This document shows, one piece after another, positions 33,675-42,792 of a DNA stretch of 64,000 nucleotides. This DNA is from Natronomonas gomsonensis. GTDB taxonomy: Archaea > Halobacteriota > Halobacteria > Halobacteriales > Haloarculaceae. The notes under the pieces were generated by a model. It saw nothing but the letters and a program-made list of their open reading frames with translations. It was not told the DNA's origin and did no database searches. The stretch covers positions 1 through 64,000 of the forward strand of contig NZ_JACAWU010000001.1 in the NCBI RefSeq assembly GCF_013391635.1. Direction: 5' to 3'. Position numbers and translations under genes: made by a program. Every line of letters begins with the position of its first letter. Position 1 is the stretch's first letter.

Positions 33675-34121
33675 TCAGTCCTCCAGTGCGGGTGGGTCAC
33701 CCTCGCGGACGACCGACCGGACCGAACTGGTGTCGACGGTGCGAACGTCGGGGTCGTCGTGCAGATCGTGCAGTTGGGCGGCCAGCGCCGCATCGTCTTC
33801 GAACTTTCCGACGGCGAAGACGGTGGAGGGACCGCTCATCTGATAGACGGTGACGAACTCGGGACGTTCCCGGAGCCGTGCCGTCACGTCGTCTATCGCG
33901 TCGAGGTCGACCGCCAGTCGGATGATGGCCGTCCGGTAGCCAAGGCGGTCGTAGTCGACGCGGGCGGTGTAGCCCGTGATGACGCCGTCGTCTTCGAGCG
34001 CCCGAAGGCGTTTCTGCACCGTCGTCGCGACCGCGTCGGTGGCTTCCGCGACCGACGGCACGTCGGCGCGGCCGTCCCGAAAGAGGGCGGCGACGACCTG
34101 CCTGTCGAGCGACTCGGTCAC
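33675..34121 (-). CDS. Lrp/AsnC-family regulator linked to amt-PII
   Basis: The 148-residue protein starts at GTG 34121, one base after the amt-PII stop (TGA-C-GTG). The N-terminal winged helix reads LDRQVVAALFRDGRADVPSV then VATTVQKRLRALEDDGVI; the RAM domain has YQMSGPSTVFAVGKFEDD. It belongs to the same superfamily as the glnA-linked Lrp at 18637 but is clearly a different paralogue. Cotranscription with the ammonium transporter suggests that it senses an amino acid such as glutamine and controls nitrogen genes. The ligand is unknown. Confidence 0.87.
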   Translation of the reverse strand: MTESLDRQVVAALFRDGRADVPSVAEATDAVATTVQKRLRALEDDGVITGYTARVDYDRLGYRTAIIRLAVDLDAIDDVTARLRERPEFVTVYQMSGPSTVFAVGKFEDDAALAAQLHDLHDDPDVRTVDTSSVRSVVREGDPPALED

Positions 34122-34122
34122 G

Positions 34123-35856
34123 TCAGACCGCGCTCGTTCCGACCTCACCGGTACGAATCTGGTAGGCGTTCTCGACCGGCAGGATGAACACCTTGCCGTC
34201 GCCCGGTTCACCCGTCTTCGCGGAGTCACGGATGGCCTCTGCCACGTCCTCGGCCGGGATGTCCGCGACGACGCACTCGATTTTCACCTTCTGGTGGAGG
34301 TCGACGCTGTACTCCTCGCCGCGCCACTGGCCCTTCTTCGCGGGCTGGGAGCCGCGACCGGAGACGTTCGTAACCGTCAGCGAGGGTGCGCCGATTTCGG
34401 CGAGTCCCTGCTTGACATCGGAGAGCTTGTCGGGGCGGATGAAGCCCATGACCATCCTGATGCCGCCGTCGTTGGCGATACCGCCGTCGGGGCGGACGAT
34501 GCCGTCCTCCTCGACGAACCCGCCGTCGGTCGCGGCCGGACCGGTGGAGCCGCTACCGAACTCGGGGTAGGTGTTCGTCCCGTGCTCGGAGATGTCGAGT
34601 CCCTCACGCTCGTGGTCGGGGCTGACGCGGGCTTGTCCGACGGCCTTGAACGCACCCCAGACGAGTGCGGTCGCGAGGACCGTCCACGCCGTGATGATGG
34701 CCGTTCCCAGAATCTGGGGGACGAACATCGACGCTTCGACCGAGAGGATACCGCCAGGGACGACGCCGCCGGCGATAGCCGTACCGCCGGTCGACCACAG
34801 CGGGAAGAGGATGACACCAAGCGCGCCGGCACTCCCGTGGACCGGGAAGACGGCACACACGTCATCGATCTGCAGGCGCTTTTCGACGAATTCGAAGACG
34901 ATGGGGAGCTGTGCGCCGGCCAGCAGGCCGAGCATGAGTCCGCCCATCGGCGTGAGCACGTCCGCGGTACCCGTCACGCCGACGAGCCCCGCGAGCATGC
35001 CGTTTGCGACGTACAGCGTGTCGACTTTGCCGGTCTTCGCGAGTGCGACGGCGCCGGCACCGAGTGCGCCCATCGCCATGCCGAGTGTGGTGTTCAGCGC
35101 GACGCGGCCGACGATCTCCCAGCCGGCACCGAGGACGAGTTCGCCGCCCTCGACGGCGAAGACGTTGACGGAGGTGCCGACGTTGAAGCCGTACCAGCCG
35201 AACGCGAGGATGAGCGTCCCGAGTACGGCAAAAGTCATCGAGTGACCGGGGATGACGTTGACGCTGCCGTCCTCGTTGAACCGCCCCATGCGCGAACCGA
35301 GCATGTAGGCGGCCGTCAGGCCGGCGATACCGCCGACGCCGTGGACGATCATGCCGCCCGCGAAGTCGTGGAAGCCGAGGGAGGCGATGAAGCCGCCACC
35401 CCACGTCAACCCGGTGACGACGGGGTAGATGACCGCCGCAACGAGGAACGTGTAGGTGACGTACGCACGCAGCTTCGCGCGGCCGGCGACGGCCCCGGAG
35501 ACGATGGTCGCCATCGTCATCGCGAAGACGGCGCCGAACAGCCAGCTCACCCAGCCGAAGTTGCCGGCACCGAACTGGCTCAACGGACCGTAGCTACCGC
35601 CGGAGCCGGTCAACACTCCGACGATTCCGGAGATGCCCGCACCGATGAGGAAGAACACGACGACACCGACACTCCAGGTGAGCATGTTCTTCGTCAGCTG
35701 GTTTGCGACGTTCTTCGAACGTACCTGTCCGGCCTCCAGCATCGCGAAGCCCGCGTGCATGAAGAAGATGAGGAACGTCACCACGAGAATCCACAGCCAG
35801 TTGACCCCCTCGGCGACGACGCTCGGGTCGACCTGCAACGCAGTCAGTTCCATCAT
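34123..35856 (-). CDS. amt: Ammonium transporter fused to a PII (GlnK) signalling domain
   Basis: The 577-residue protein has an Amt channel (about residues 1-410) with eleven membrane segments, [18 protein letters not shown], and the twin-His region [12 protein letters not shown] linker rich in Gly and Asp follows, then a complete 112-residue PII domain (466-577). Counting from its first residue, the PII domain keeps Gln39, Tyr51 in the T-loop (EEYSVDL), Lys58 (KVKIE), and the nucleotide loop [10 protein letters not shown]. Normally GlnK is separate and plugs the trimer. Fused, it can sense ATP/ADP and 2-oxoglutarate in place. GGAGG lies seven bases before the first ATG. Confidence 0.93.
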   Translation of the reverse strand: MMELTALQVDPSVVAEGVNWLWILVVTFLIFFMHAGFAMLEAGQVRSKNVANQLTKNMLTWSVGVVVFFLIGAGISGIVGVLTGSGGSYGPLSQFGAGNFGWVSWLFGAVFAMTMATIVSGAVAGRAKLRAYVTYTFLVAAVIYPVVTGLTWGGGFIASLGFHDFAGGMIVHGVGGIAGLTAAYMLGSRMGRFNEDGSVNVIPGHSMTFAVLGTLILAFGWYGFNVGTSVNVFAVEGGELVLGAGWEIVGRVALNTTLGMAMGALGAGAVALAKTGKVDTLYVANGMLAGLVGVTGTADVLTPMGGLMLGLLAGAQLPIVFEFVEKRLQIDDVCAVFPVHGSAGALGVILFPLWSTGGTAIAGGVVPGGILSVEASMFVPQILGTAIITAWTVLATALVWGAFKAVGQARVSPDHEREGLDISEHGTNTYPEFGSGSTGPAATDGGFVEEDGIVRPDGGIANDGGIRMVMGFIRPDKLSDVKQGLAEIGAPSLTVTNVSGRGSQPAKKGQWRGEEYSVDLHQKVKIECVVADIPAEDVAEAIRDSAKTGEPGDGKVFILPVENAYQIRTGEVGTSAV

Positions 35857-35924
35857 GCTTCGACCTCCGTACTACTCCCGTATTTCTGTGAAAGTTCGTC
35901 CATGTTTTCTCTGATTTGCACCAT
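35853..35924 (-). CDS. 23-codon upstream ORF overlapping the amt start
   Basis: Between the predicted transcript start and amt is a short frame, beginning ATG at 35924 and ending with a TGA (35855-35853) that overlaps the amt ATG pair (GCATGATGG). It encodes [16 protein letters not shown] followed by SSTEVEA. The amt ribosome binding site GGAGG lies inside it. The overlap would couple amt translation to this ORF. It may be a leader peptide, a microprotein that acts on the channel, or chance. A shorter start exists at 35903. Confidence 0.4.
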   Translation of the reverse strand: MVQIRENMDELSQKYGSSTEVEA

Positions 35925-36238
35925 GTTTGTCTTCCAACTCACGGGAGAACCTCATGGAACAGCCCTACATAAATGTTGGAGTTGAAATTGAAAATTTTTG
36001 CATACCCTTAGTGGACGGTCGTCAGCAATGGGGTAGGATAATAGCTGTATAAGGTCGGCTCGCGTCAAGAGTTCAGGGAAGAATATTCTCGTTTTCTGGA
36101 CGAATGTCAATCGCAACACTTGCCAATTGGCCGTATTTCACTCTGCTCGCGGGAGCGCGCGGCGACCCTCCGGAACGCGTTCTGGTGTGGACGAAGACGG
36201 GAGAACACCAGCCGCAAGAGAACGAACTCGGCGCCGGC
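35925..36238. other. Intergenic region upstream of amt
   Basis: The 314 bases hold the amt promoter and an A/T-rich stretch (about 35983-36010, with AAATTGAAAATTTTTGCAT) that stands out from the G+C-rich surroundings and may be an operator. The rest is downstream of hemB. A plus-strand frame at 36104-36316 has no recognisable content and overlaps hemB, so I do not count it. Confidence 0.45.
35966..35976 (-). promoter_or_regulatory. TATA-like box for the amt operon
   Basis: Minus-strand ACATTTATGTA is centred near 35970, predicting a start at about 35943. That leaves a leader of about 87 nt before amt, unusual beside the many leaderless genes here, and places the 23-codon ORF within it. Confidence 0.45.
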
Positions 36239-37219
36239 TCAGAGTCGCTCGGCGATATCTTCGGCGAAGTACGTCAGGATGAGGTCCGCTCCGGCCCGCT
36301 TTATCGACAGCAGTGATTCGTAGGCGACCTCCTCCAAGGAGAGCCACCCCTTCTCGCTTGCGGCGTGCAACATTGCGTACTCCCCGGAGACGTTGTACGC
36401 CGCCACCGGGTGGTCGAACTCCCGGCGGATGTCGGCGACGATGTCGAGATACGGCAGCGCTGGCTTGACCATCAACACGTCGGCGCCCTGTTCGACGTCG
36501 AGTCGGACCTCCCGCATCGCCTCGCGGGCGTTCGCCGGGTCCATCTGGTAGTGTCTTCGGTCGCCGAAGGCGGGCGCGCCGTCGGCGGCGTCCCGGAACG
36601 GCCCGTAGAACGCCGACTCGTACTTCGCGGCGTAGCTCATCACCGGCAGGTTCTCGTGGCCCGCCGCGTCGAGGGCCCCGCGAATAGCACCGACCATCCC
36701 GTCTATCATCCCCGAAGGTGCGACCATGTCCGCGCCCGCGTCCGCGTGCGAGACGGCGATGCGTTGGAGCAACTCCAAGGTCTCGTCGTTTTCGACCGTC
36801 AAACACGGTTCCTCGGACGCTCCGTCTTCGAGAATGCCGCAGTGGCCGTGGTCGGTGTACTCACACAGACACACGTCGGTGATGACGTAGCAGTCCGTCT
36901 CCTCGGTGATTCGCCGGACCGCCCGCTGGACGACGCCGTCGTCGGCCCACGCTCGCGAGCCCTCGCTATCCTTCGATTCGGGGATGCCGAACACCATCAC
37001 CGCCCCGACACCTGTCTCCTGTATCTCCCGGACGCGGGCGACGCTCTCGGAGACGGGCACCCGCTCGTGGCCGGGCATCGACTCGATTTCGACGCGCTCG
37101 TCGGTCGTCGCGTCGACGAACACCGGGGCGATGAGATCCGACGGTCGGACGTCCGTCTCGCCGACGAGCGGACGGATGCCGTCGGTCCGGAGCCGTCTCG
37201 GCCGGTCCGTGAGGTTCAT
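36239..37219 (-). CDS. hemB: Porphobilinogen synthase (5-aminolevulinate dehydratase)
   Basis: The 326-residue enzyme condenses two 5-aminolevulinates. The zinc site is [13 protein letters not shown] (about residues 117-129), the two Schiff-base lysines lie in [12 protein letters not shown] and [12 protein letters not shown], and the C-terminal part [11 protein letters not shown] matches the family. It follows hemL in the pathway. The three-Cys zinc form is seen, not the magnesium form. ATG 37219 gives the usual start [10 protein letters not shown]. It is oppositely oriented to the DedA gene, with a 89-base divergent gap. Confidence 0.95.
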   Translation of the reverse strand: MNLTDRPRRLRTDGIRPLVGETDVRPSDLIAPVFVDATTDERVEIESMPGHERVPVSESVARVREIQETGVGAVMVFGIPESKDSEGSRAWADDGVVQRAVRRITEETDCYVITDVCLCEYTDHGHCGILEDGASEEPCLTVENDETLELLQRIAVSHADAGADMVAPSGMIDGMVGAIRGALDAAGHENLPVMSYAAKYESAFYGPFRDAADGAPAFGDRRHYQMDPANAREAMREVRLDVEQGADVLMVKPALPYLDIVADIRREFDHPVAAYNVSGEYAMLHAASEKGWLSLEEVAYESLLSIKRAGADLILTYFAEDIAERL

Positions 37220-37280
37220 ACCCGACGTTCCGCACCGTGCCATAAAATGTCCGTCGCTCCCCACGCGACGACACAACGCC

Positions 37281-37287
37281 TATATAT
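37281..37287 (+). promoter_or_regulatory. TATA-like box for the DedA gene
   Basis: TATATAT is centred 25 bases before ATG 37309, predicting a leaderless transcript. Confidence 0.55.
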
Positions 37288-37308
37288 CGCCTCTCCCGAC
37301 GAAGGAAC

Positions 37309-37944
37309 ATGTCGCTCGGCAGATCGTCCGCCGTCGACCGCGTTCGAAGCTTTCTCGAACGTTACGCAGTCCACCTCGCCGGCGGCTTGACGCTCGTCTG
37401 TGCGGCCGCCGGGGTGTATCTCCTCGTCTTCGCGGACCCGGAAGTCGCCGCCCAACTGCTCGAGGACTATGGGCTTGCGGCGCTGTTTTTCATCCTCGTG
37501 TTGGAGGGGGCGATGCTGCTGTACTTCGCGCCGAGCGAGGCGCTCGTCCCAGCCGGCATCGCGCTTCTGACGGCCGGTACCGAGGACTACCTCGGCATCG
37601 CGACAGTCATCGGCGTCGCCGTCGTCGGCGCGACCATCGGCCAGTTCGTCCTGTTCACCGTCGCCAAGCGCGCCGGTCGGGAGTACCTGCTCGAACAGTC
37701 GTGGTTCCGTATCAGCGAGGACTCGCTCGCCCGCTTCGATGGCTGGTTCGACCGCTGGGGGCCGCTCGCAGTCCCGATTTCTAACGCACTGTTGTTCACG
37801 CGAGGGATGTTGACGGTGCCGGCCGGCGTCGCGGATATGAGTGACCGCCATTTCATCGCGCTGTCGGCACTCGGGACGTTGCTGTTCCAATCGTGGCTGG
37901 CCGGGCTGTTCCTGCTTCTCGGGGTTCGACTCGGCGTGCTGTGA
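37309..37944 (+). CDS. DedA-family membrane protein
   Basis: The 211-residue protein has about six hydrophobic segments and a DedA-like core: LYFAPSEALVPAGIALLTAG (about residues 65-84), the re-entrant ATVIGVAVVGATIGQF, and ISNALLFTRGMLTVPAGVADM (about 158-178), where the basic residue is conserved. DedA/DTT1 proteins flip lipids such as polyprenyl phosphate across the membrane. It runs convergently toward citrate synthase. Leaderless start by TATA spacing. Confidence 0.82.
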   Translation: MSLGRSSAVDRVRSFLERYAVHLAGGLTLVCAAAGVYLLVFADPEVAAQLLEDYGLAALFFILVLEGAMLLYFAPSEALVPAGIALLTAGTEDYLGIATVIGVAVVGATIGQFVLFTVAKRAGREYLLEQSWFRISEDSLARFDGWFDRWGPLAVPISNALLFTRGMLTVPAGVADMSDRHFIALSALGTLLFQSWLAGLFLLLGVRLGVL

Positions 37945-38013
37945 GGCTCGTGTCGAAAGTAGAGACGCGGGCGCGAGGCTGAAAGGGCGTCGAGAACGGG
38001 GTGGGTTCGGCCG

Positions 38014-39147
38014 CTATCGCTCCTCGAGCGACGGCACCGAGCGGTCGTCGGGGCCGACGTAGCGGGCGCGCGGTCGGATGAGGCGGTTGTCCTCGTACTG
38101 TTCGAGGACGTGGGCAATCCAGCCGCCCACGCGGCTCATCGCGAAGATGGGCGTGTAGATGTCGACCGGGATACCCATCTGGTAGTACGTCGACGCCGAA
38201 TAGAAGTCGACGTTGGGGGCCAGGCCCTTCTCGTCGGTGAGGAAGTCCTCGACGGCGACGGAGTAGTCGTACCACTTCATGTCGCCGGCCTCGCCGAGCG
38301 CTTTGGACTTCTTCGAGAGAATCTTCGCGCGGGGGTCCTTGACGTTGTAGACGCGGTGGCCGAAGCCGGGGACGCGTCGACCTTCCTCGATTGCGTCCTG
38401 AACCCACTGGAGGGGGTCCTTGTCGGAGGCATCGACCTCCTTGAGCATCTCCATGACGTCCTGATTGGCGCCGCCGTGGAGGCTCCCCGAGAGGGTGCCG
38501 ACCGCGGAGGTAATCGCCGAGTGGAGGTCGGCGAGCGTCGATGCCGTCACCGTCGCCGAGAACGTCGAGGCGTTCAGGCCGTGGTCGGCGTGCAGCACCA
38601 GCGCCATATCGAAGGTGTCGGCGAGTACGTCGTCCGGTTCCTCGCCGTTGAGCATGTAGAGGAAGTTCGCCGCGTGGTCTAAGTCCTCCCGTGGGTCGAC
38701 GGGGTCGTTGCCGTCGCGGATGCGGGCGAACGCCGCCAGCGCGGTCGGAATCTTCGCCGTGATGCGGCGACCCTTCCGGAGGTTTGCGGCCTCGTCGGTC
38801 GGGTCGGCGTCGGCGTCGGGGTCGTACGCCGACAACTCCGAGACGATAGTGCGGAGTGCGGCCATCGGCTCCTCGTCGGCTTCGGCGAGGTCGCGGACGA
38901 GCCGCTGGACGCCGTCGTCGATGTGGCGCTCCTCGGCCATCGCCGCCTTGAACTCCGAGAGTTCATCGCGGTTCGGCAGTTCGCCGTGCCACAGCATGTA
39001 GACGACCTCCTCGAAGCTCGCGTTCTCGGCGAGGTCGTCGATTGTGTAGCCACGGTAGACGAGTTTGCCCTCGTCGCCGTCGATGTAACTCAACGACGAT
39101 TCGGCGACCAGGACACCCTCCAGCCCTTTCTTGAGCTCCTCGGTCAT
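38014..39147 (-). CDS. citZ: Citrate synthase
   Basis: The 377-residue enzyme is of the short archaeal/Gram-positive type. Active-site residues are seen: His in GSLHGGANQDVMEML (about residues 222-236), His in VPGFGHRVYNVKDPR (about 257-271), and Asp in VAVEDFLTDEKG. The N-terminus MTEELKKGLEGVLVAESSLS is typical. It makes citrate from acetyl-CoA and oxaloacetate and so feeds 2-oxoglutarate, the signal bound by the PII domain encoded at 34123. It stands alone as a transcription unit. Confidence 0.95.
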   Translation of the reverse strand: MTEELKKGLEGVLVAESSLSYIDGDEGKLVYRGYTIDDLAENASFEEVVYMLWHGELPNRDELSEFKAAMAEERHIDDGVQRLVRDLAEADEEPMAALRTIVSELSAYDPDADADPTDEAANLRKGRRITAKIPTALAAFARIRDGNDPVDPREDLDHAANFLYMLNGEEPDDVLADTFDMALVLHADHGLNASTFSATVTASTLADLHSAITSAVGTLSGSLHGGANQDVMEMLKEVDASDKDPLQWVQDAIEEGRRVPGFGHRVYNVKDPRAKILSKKSKALGEAGDMKWYDYSVAVEDFLTDEKGLAPNVDFYSASTYYQMGIPVDIYTPIFAMSRVGGWIAHVLEQYEDNRLIRPRARYVGPDDRSVPSLEER

Positions 39148-39208
39148 ACGCTACCGGTTTCCATGCCCGGGAGAAAAGGGTTACCGTTCACGGCAGGCGT
39201 GTGAGTAC

Positions 39209-40120
39209 TTATTCGTCCGGAAACCCGCCGCTTTCTTCGGGCGTCTTCTCACGCACGACGGTGGCGACGGCACCGCCGACTGCGCCGACCGCTCCGAGCA
39301 GGACGGGCAGGTACAGCGCCGTCGACCGCACCGCCGCCGGGTCGCCGGTCGCGGCAGCGACGACGACGAGCGTACTCATCGCTGCGGCGACGCCGGCGAA
39401 GAACCCGTGTGACGGCGCGGCGCCCCGAAGCCCGAGGCCGAACCCGACCAGCAGGCCGCCGACCACGACCGCACCCGCGTACGCCGGCGCGACGAGACTC
39501 GAATCGAAAGCGACCGTCGCCGCGACGAGTCGGTCGGGCGTTCCGAGACACGGCCCACCGGCGGGACAGCCAACCGCCGGTGCGGCGACGGCGGCGGTGT
39601 AGGCCACCGCACCGACCGCCGCATCGAGCGGCCGCCACGCGTGTTCCAGCGACAGCGCCGCGACGAGTTTTATCCCGAGACCGCCGACGAACAGGACGAC
39701 GAACCCACCGGTCAACAGTGCGACAGTGAGTCGGAACCCAGCGCTCGGAACGTCGACGGCTAGCGTCGCGACGACGGGGACGACGACCCACCCGAGCAAC
39801 CCGAGGAGGGCCGCGACCGTCGTCGGCGACCGACCACCGGGTTCGATGCCGTTGACCGACAGCGTCCGGCGGTAGGCCGCCCGGCCGACGAGGACGACGG
39901 CGACGAGACAGACGACCGCGAAGGCGAGGACGAACGACAGCGACGCCCAGTACAGCAGCGACTCGTCGGTACCCGGCAGGTAGGCGAACAGGAGGAACAC
40001 CACGGCGGCAAAGCCGATGCCAGCGACGGCGGCAGTGCGGACGTGACGGCGGACCTCCAGTTCGGCGACGAGGGCGGCGACGCCGGGACGGTCGGGTCGG
40101 TCGGCGGAGTCGGCGGACAC
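39209..40120 (-). CDS. Polytopic membrane protein, about eight segments
   Basis: From GTG 40120 the protein has 303 residues. A hydrophilic N-terminus (ELEVRRHVRTAAV) is followed by about eight segments with small residues, for example FAAVVFLLFAYLPG, VVCLVAVVLVGRAAY, and YAGAVVVGGLLVGFGLGL. The start is supported by a TATA-like GGCTTATGTGG (about 40143-40153) 27 bases upstream. I do not recognise the family. It is divergent from the aspartoacylase-like gene. Confidence 0.7.
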   Translation of the reverse strand: MSADSADRPDRPGVAALVAELEVRRHVRTAAVAGIGFAAVVFLLFAYLPGTDESLLYWASLSFVLAFAVVCLVAVVLVGRAAYRRTLSVNGIEPGGRSPTTVAALLGLLGWVVVPVVATLAVDVPSAGFRLTVALLTGGFVVLFVGGLGIKLVAALSLEHAWRPLDAAVGAVAYTAAVAAPAVGCPAGGPCLGTPDRLVAATVAFDSSLVAPAYAGAVVVGGLLVGFGLGLRGAAPSHGFFAGVAAAMSTLVVVAAATGDPAAVRSTALYLPVLLGAVGAVGGAVATVVREKTPEESGGFPDE

Positions 40121-40247
40121 ACCCGAACTAGCGGCGGGAGCCACATAAGCCGTACAGATTCCGACTGACGCGAGCGTCTCCTCGGATAGACGGAAAACCC
40201 GGCGGGTATCAGTAAGCCTAAGAACGAACGGGTGAGCAGTGATAATA

Positions 40248-41204
40248 ATGACTACCCTCGGTACGGCGAACGCCGCCCCCGGCGAGATGGACACGGGGCG
40301 GCTGTCGGTCGGCGAGGCGCGTGACGGCTCCGAGGTCGGCCTCCCGGTCGCGGTCCTAAACGGCGCTCGCGACGGGAAGACGCTCTACATACAGGCCGTC
40401 TCCGACGGCGACGAACTCAACGGACTGGGCGTCCTACAGCGACTCGTTCCACAACTCGAACCGGCGGACATCGCCGGCGAGATACGCATCGTCGGCATCG
40501 TCAACCACTACGGCTTCCAGGTCGCCGAACACCGCAACCCCATCGACGACACGAAACTCAACCGCACCTACCCCGGCGACGCCACCGGCACCTCCTCGGA
40601 GCGCATCGCTGCAGCGACCTTCGAGGCCGCGAGCGACGCCGACCTCATCCTCGACCTCCATCAGGGGTCGACCTCCCGGATGTTGAACGAGACGCGCGTC
40701 CGCTGTGGCTCCCGCCACCGCTTGCACCGGGACTGTCTCGAACTCGCGAAGGTGTTCGACTGCGGCTACATCTTAGACCAGAAGGGTCCCGACGGACAGT
40801 TGGCCCGTGCCGCACCGGACGAGGGCATTCCCACGATAGACCCCGAACTCGGCGGCGCGGTCGGCTGGGACGACGAGTCCATCCAGAAGGGCGTCAAGGG
40901 CGTGTTCAACGTCCTGCATCACTACGGTTTCCTCGCGGGAAGCGTCGAATCCCGGCCGCAAACGCGAGCCACCGGCTTCGAACAATACGGCTCCCCCGCC
41001 GGCGGCCTCACGAAGTTCGCCGTCGACCTCGGCGACGAAGTATCCCGCGGCGACACGCTGTTCGAGGTGACTGACCCCTTCGGAACCGTCAAAGCCGAAG
41101 TGACCGCCGACTCGGAGGGCATCTTCTGGCGGCGACGGCGCCTCCCGCAGGTCGCCACCGGCGAGTACGTCTGCTCGGTCGGCACCGACATCGACCGGTT
41201 CTAA
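40248..41204 (+). CDS. Succinylglutamate desuccinylase/aspartoacylase-family protein
   Basis: The 318-residue protein has the AstE/AspA layout: the metal-site strand LYIQAVSDGDELNGLGVL (about residues 46-63), VGIVNHYGFQVAEHRNP, the later ligand in LILDLHQGST (about 127-136), and a C-terminal barrel-like half (EVTDPFGTVKAEVTADSEG) that can close the site. In the classic motif the first ligand is His (HGxE); here it is Asp (DGDE), so metal binding may differ. Family members cleave N-acyl amino acids or related amides. The substrate is unknown. Confidence 0.82.
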   Translation: MTTLGTANAAPGEMDTGRLSVGEARDGSEVGLPVAVLNGARDGKTLYIQAVSDGDELNGLGVLQRLVPQLEPADIAGEIRIVGIVNHYGFQVAEHRNPIDDTKLNRTYPGDATGTSSERIAAATFEAASDADLILDLHQGSTSRMLNETRVRCGSRHRLHRDCLELAKVFDCGYILDQKGPDGQLARAAPDEGIPTIDPELGGAVGWDDESIQKGVKGVFNVLHHYGFLAGSVESRPQTRATGFEQYGSPAGGLTKFAVDLGDEVSRGDTLFEVTDPFGTVKAEVTADSEGIFWRRRRLPQVATGEYVCSVGTDIDRF

Positions 41205-41283
41205 CGCCACGAACGGTCCTGTTCCGGTCCGACCCGTTCGCACCCACCGAAACCGACACGGCGACTGCGGCCGACCGTCCGAT

Positions 41284-42372
41284 ATGAGCCTTCGTTGTCC
41301 GGCCTGTGGCGAGAACTACGCCGACCGCTGGCGCTGTCGCTGTGGGACGCCGCTTGAGTTCACCGACCAGCCGCTGCCGCCGACCGAAACGCCCGAAGAC
41401 GCCGCTATCGACCCACGGGATGGACTGTGGACATTCGAATCGTTCCTGCCAGTGGGCGCCGACCCGTCCGACCGCGTGACGTTGGGGGAGGGGTACACCC
41501 CGATGGTCGACGCTCCGGAGTGGGACGCGACGTTCAAACTGGAGTACGTCTTCCCCACCGGGTCGTTCAAGGACCGCGGGGCGACGGCGACGCTCACGCG
41601 CGCGAAGGAGATCGGCGCCGACCGCATCGTCGAGGACTCCTCGGGCAACGCCGGTGCGGCCATCGCGACCTACGCCGCCCGCGCCGGCATCGACGCCGAA
41701 ATCTACGTGCCCGCGGGCGTCAAGGAGTCGAAGGTGAAAGCGATTCGCCGCGCCGGCGCCGACGTGGTGCGCGTCGAGGGGACACGAGAGGACGTGACCG
41801 ACGCCTGCATCGACGCCGTGACCGACGGCGAGGCGTGGTACGCCAGCCACGCGTGGAATCCGGCTTTCTTCGCCGGCACGGCGACGATGGCCTACGAAAT
41901 CGCACACCAGCGCGATTGGTCGGTCCCCGACGCCGTCGTGATGCCGCTCGGTCACGGCACGATGTTCCTCGGTGCCTATCGCGGCTTCCGGGCGCTACGG
42001 GACGCCGGGTGGACCGACCAAGTGCCGAAACTCCTCGGCGCACAGGCCGCCGGCTACGCCCCCATCGCCGCCGAACTCCACGGGGAGGACGCTGTGGTTG
42101 GAGACAACACCGTCGCCGACGGGATTCAGATTCGACAGCCGGTGCAGAAAGCGTCCATCCTCGACGCCATCGAGGCGACCGACGGCGACGCGATTGCACT
42201 GTCGAAGGACGCCGTCGCCTCGGAACTGAAGCGCCTCCATCGTGCCGGATTCTACACCGAGCCGACGTGTGCAGTCGCACCCGCCGCAGCAGAGGTGTAC
42301 CGGAATCGGGGCGTCATCGGGCCGGACGACGACGTCGTCGTCCCGCTCTCGGGTAGCGGGCTGAAGGGGTAG
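41284..42372 (+). CDS. Threonine synthase-like PLP enzyme with N-terminal zinc ribbon
   Basis: The 362-residue protein begins with a zinc ribbon (LRCPACGENY and WRCRCGTPL) and continues as a fold-type II PLP enzyme. The cofactor lysine is in PTGSFKDRGATATLTRAKE (about residues 94-112), the substrate Ser/Asn loop is EDSSGNAGAAIATYAARAG, and the phosphate loop is MPLGHGTMFLGA. It resembles threonine synthase, which makes threonine from phosphohomoserine. Haloarchaea carry several such paralogues, so this one may act on another amino acid. It follows the aspartoacylase-like gene by 79 bases. Confidence 0.82.
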   Translation: MSLRCPACGENYADRWRCRCGTPLEFTDQPLPPTETPEDAAIDPRDGLWTFESFLPVGADPSDRVTLGEGYTPMVDAPEWDATFKLEYVFPTGSFKDRGATATLTRAKEIGADRIVEDSSGNAGAAIATYAARAGIDAEIYVPAGVKESKVKAIRRAGADVVRVEGTREDVTDACIDAVTDGEAWYASHAWNPAFFAGTATMAYEIAHQRDWSVPDAVVMPLGHGTMFLGAYRGFRALRDAGWTDQVPKLLGAQAAGYAPIAAELHGEDAVVGDNTVADGIQIRQPVQKASILDAIEATDGDAIALSKDAVASELKRLHRAGFYTEPTCAVAPAAAEVYRNRGVIGPDDDVVVPLSGSGLKG

Positions 42373-42373
42373 C

Positions 42374-42736
42374 TCAGAAACCGAGCGTGCGTTTGATGCG
42401 GCCGAAGAGGCCGCTTCGTTCGTCGGCACTCGGTGCCGACTCGGTCGGTCCGTCGGGGCTGTCGGGACTGTCGGCCTCGACGGCCGTCCCGCCAGCGCGT
42501 TCGCAGTACGGACACGCCTCGAGGTCGTCGTAGTGAGGGAGGCCGCACGCCTGACAGGTCGTCCGTGTTCGCTCGGTCGTCTCCGGAGCCTCGAAGACGA
42601 AGCCGCCGGCGTCGGCGTCTGCATCGGCGGTCGACCCATCGGTGTCACAGTACGGACAGGCCCCTGAATCGGCGTAGAACGGGAGGTTACACGTTTCACA
42701 GACGGTGCGACGGCGGCCCGCTGAATGACTCGCCAT
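42374..42736 (-). CDS. Double zinc-ribbon protein
   Basis: The 120-residue protein has two zinc ribbons: TVCETCNLPFYADSGACPYC (about residues 11-30) and TTCQACGLPHYDDLEACPYC (about 59-78), which are clear internal duplicates. The rest is acidic linker, and the tail SGLFGRIKRTLGF looks like a short amphipathic helix that could bind the membrane. I do not know its function. It converges with the threonine synthase-like gene (one-base gap) and lies 56 bases after the TiaS gene on the same strand. Confidence 0.75.
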   Translation of the reverse strand: MASHSAGRRRTVCETCNLPFYADSGACPYCDTDGSTADADADAGGFVFEAPETTERTRTTCQACGLPHYDDLEACPYCERAGGTAVEADSPDSPDGPTESAPSADERSGLFGRIKRTLGF

Positions 42737-42792
42737 ACCGAGACGTGTCGATACGCGCTAATAAAGAGTGAGGAACGTTCACACGAGCCACA

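Noticed and set aside
36104..36316. Plus-strand 70-residue frame
   Set aside because: It overlaps the end of hemB in antisense and has no domain or promoter.
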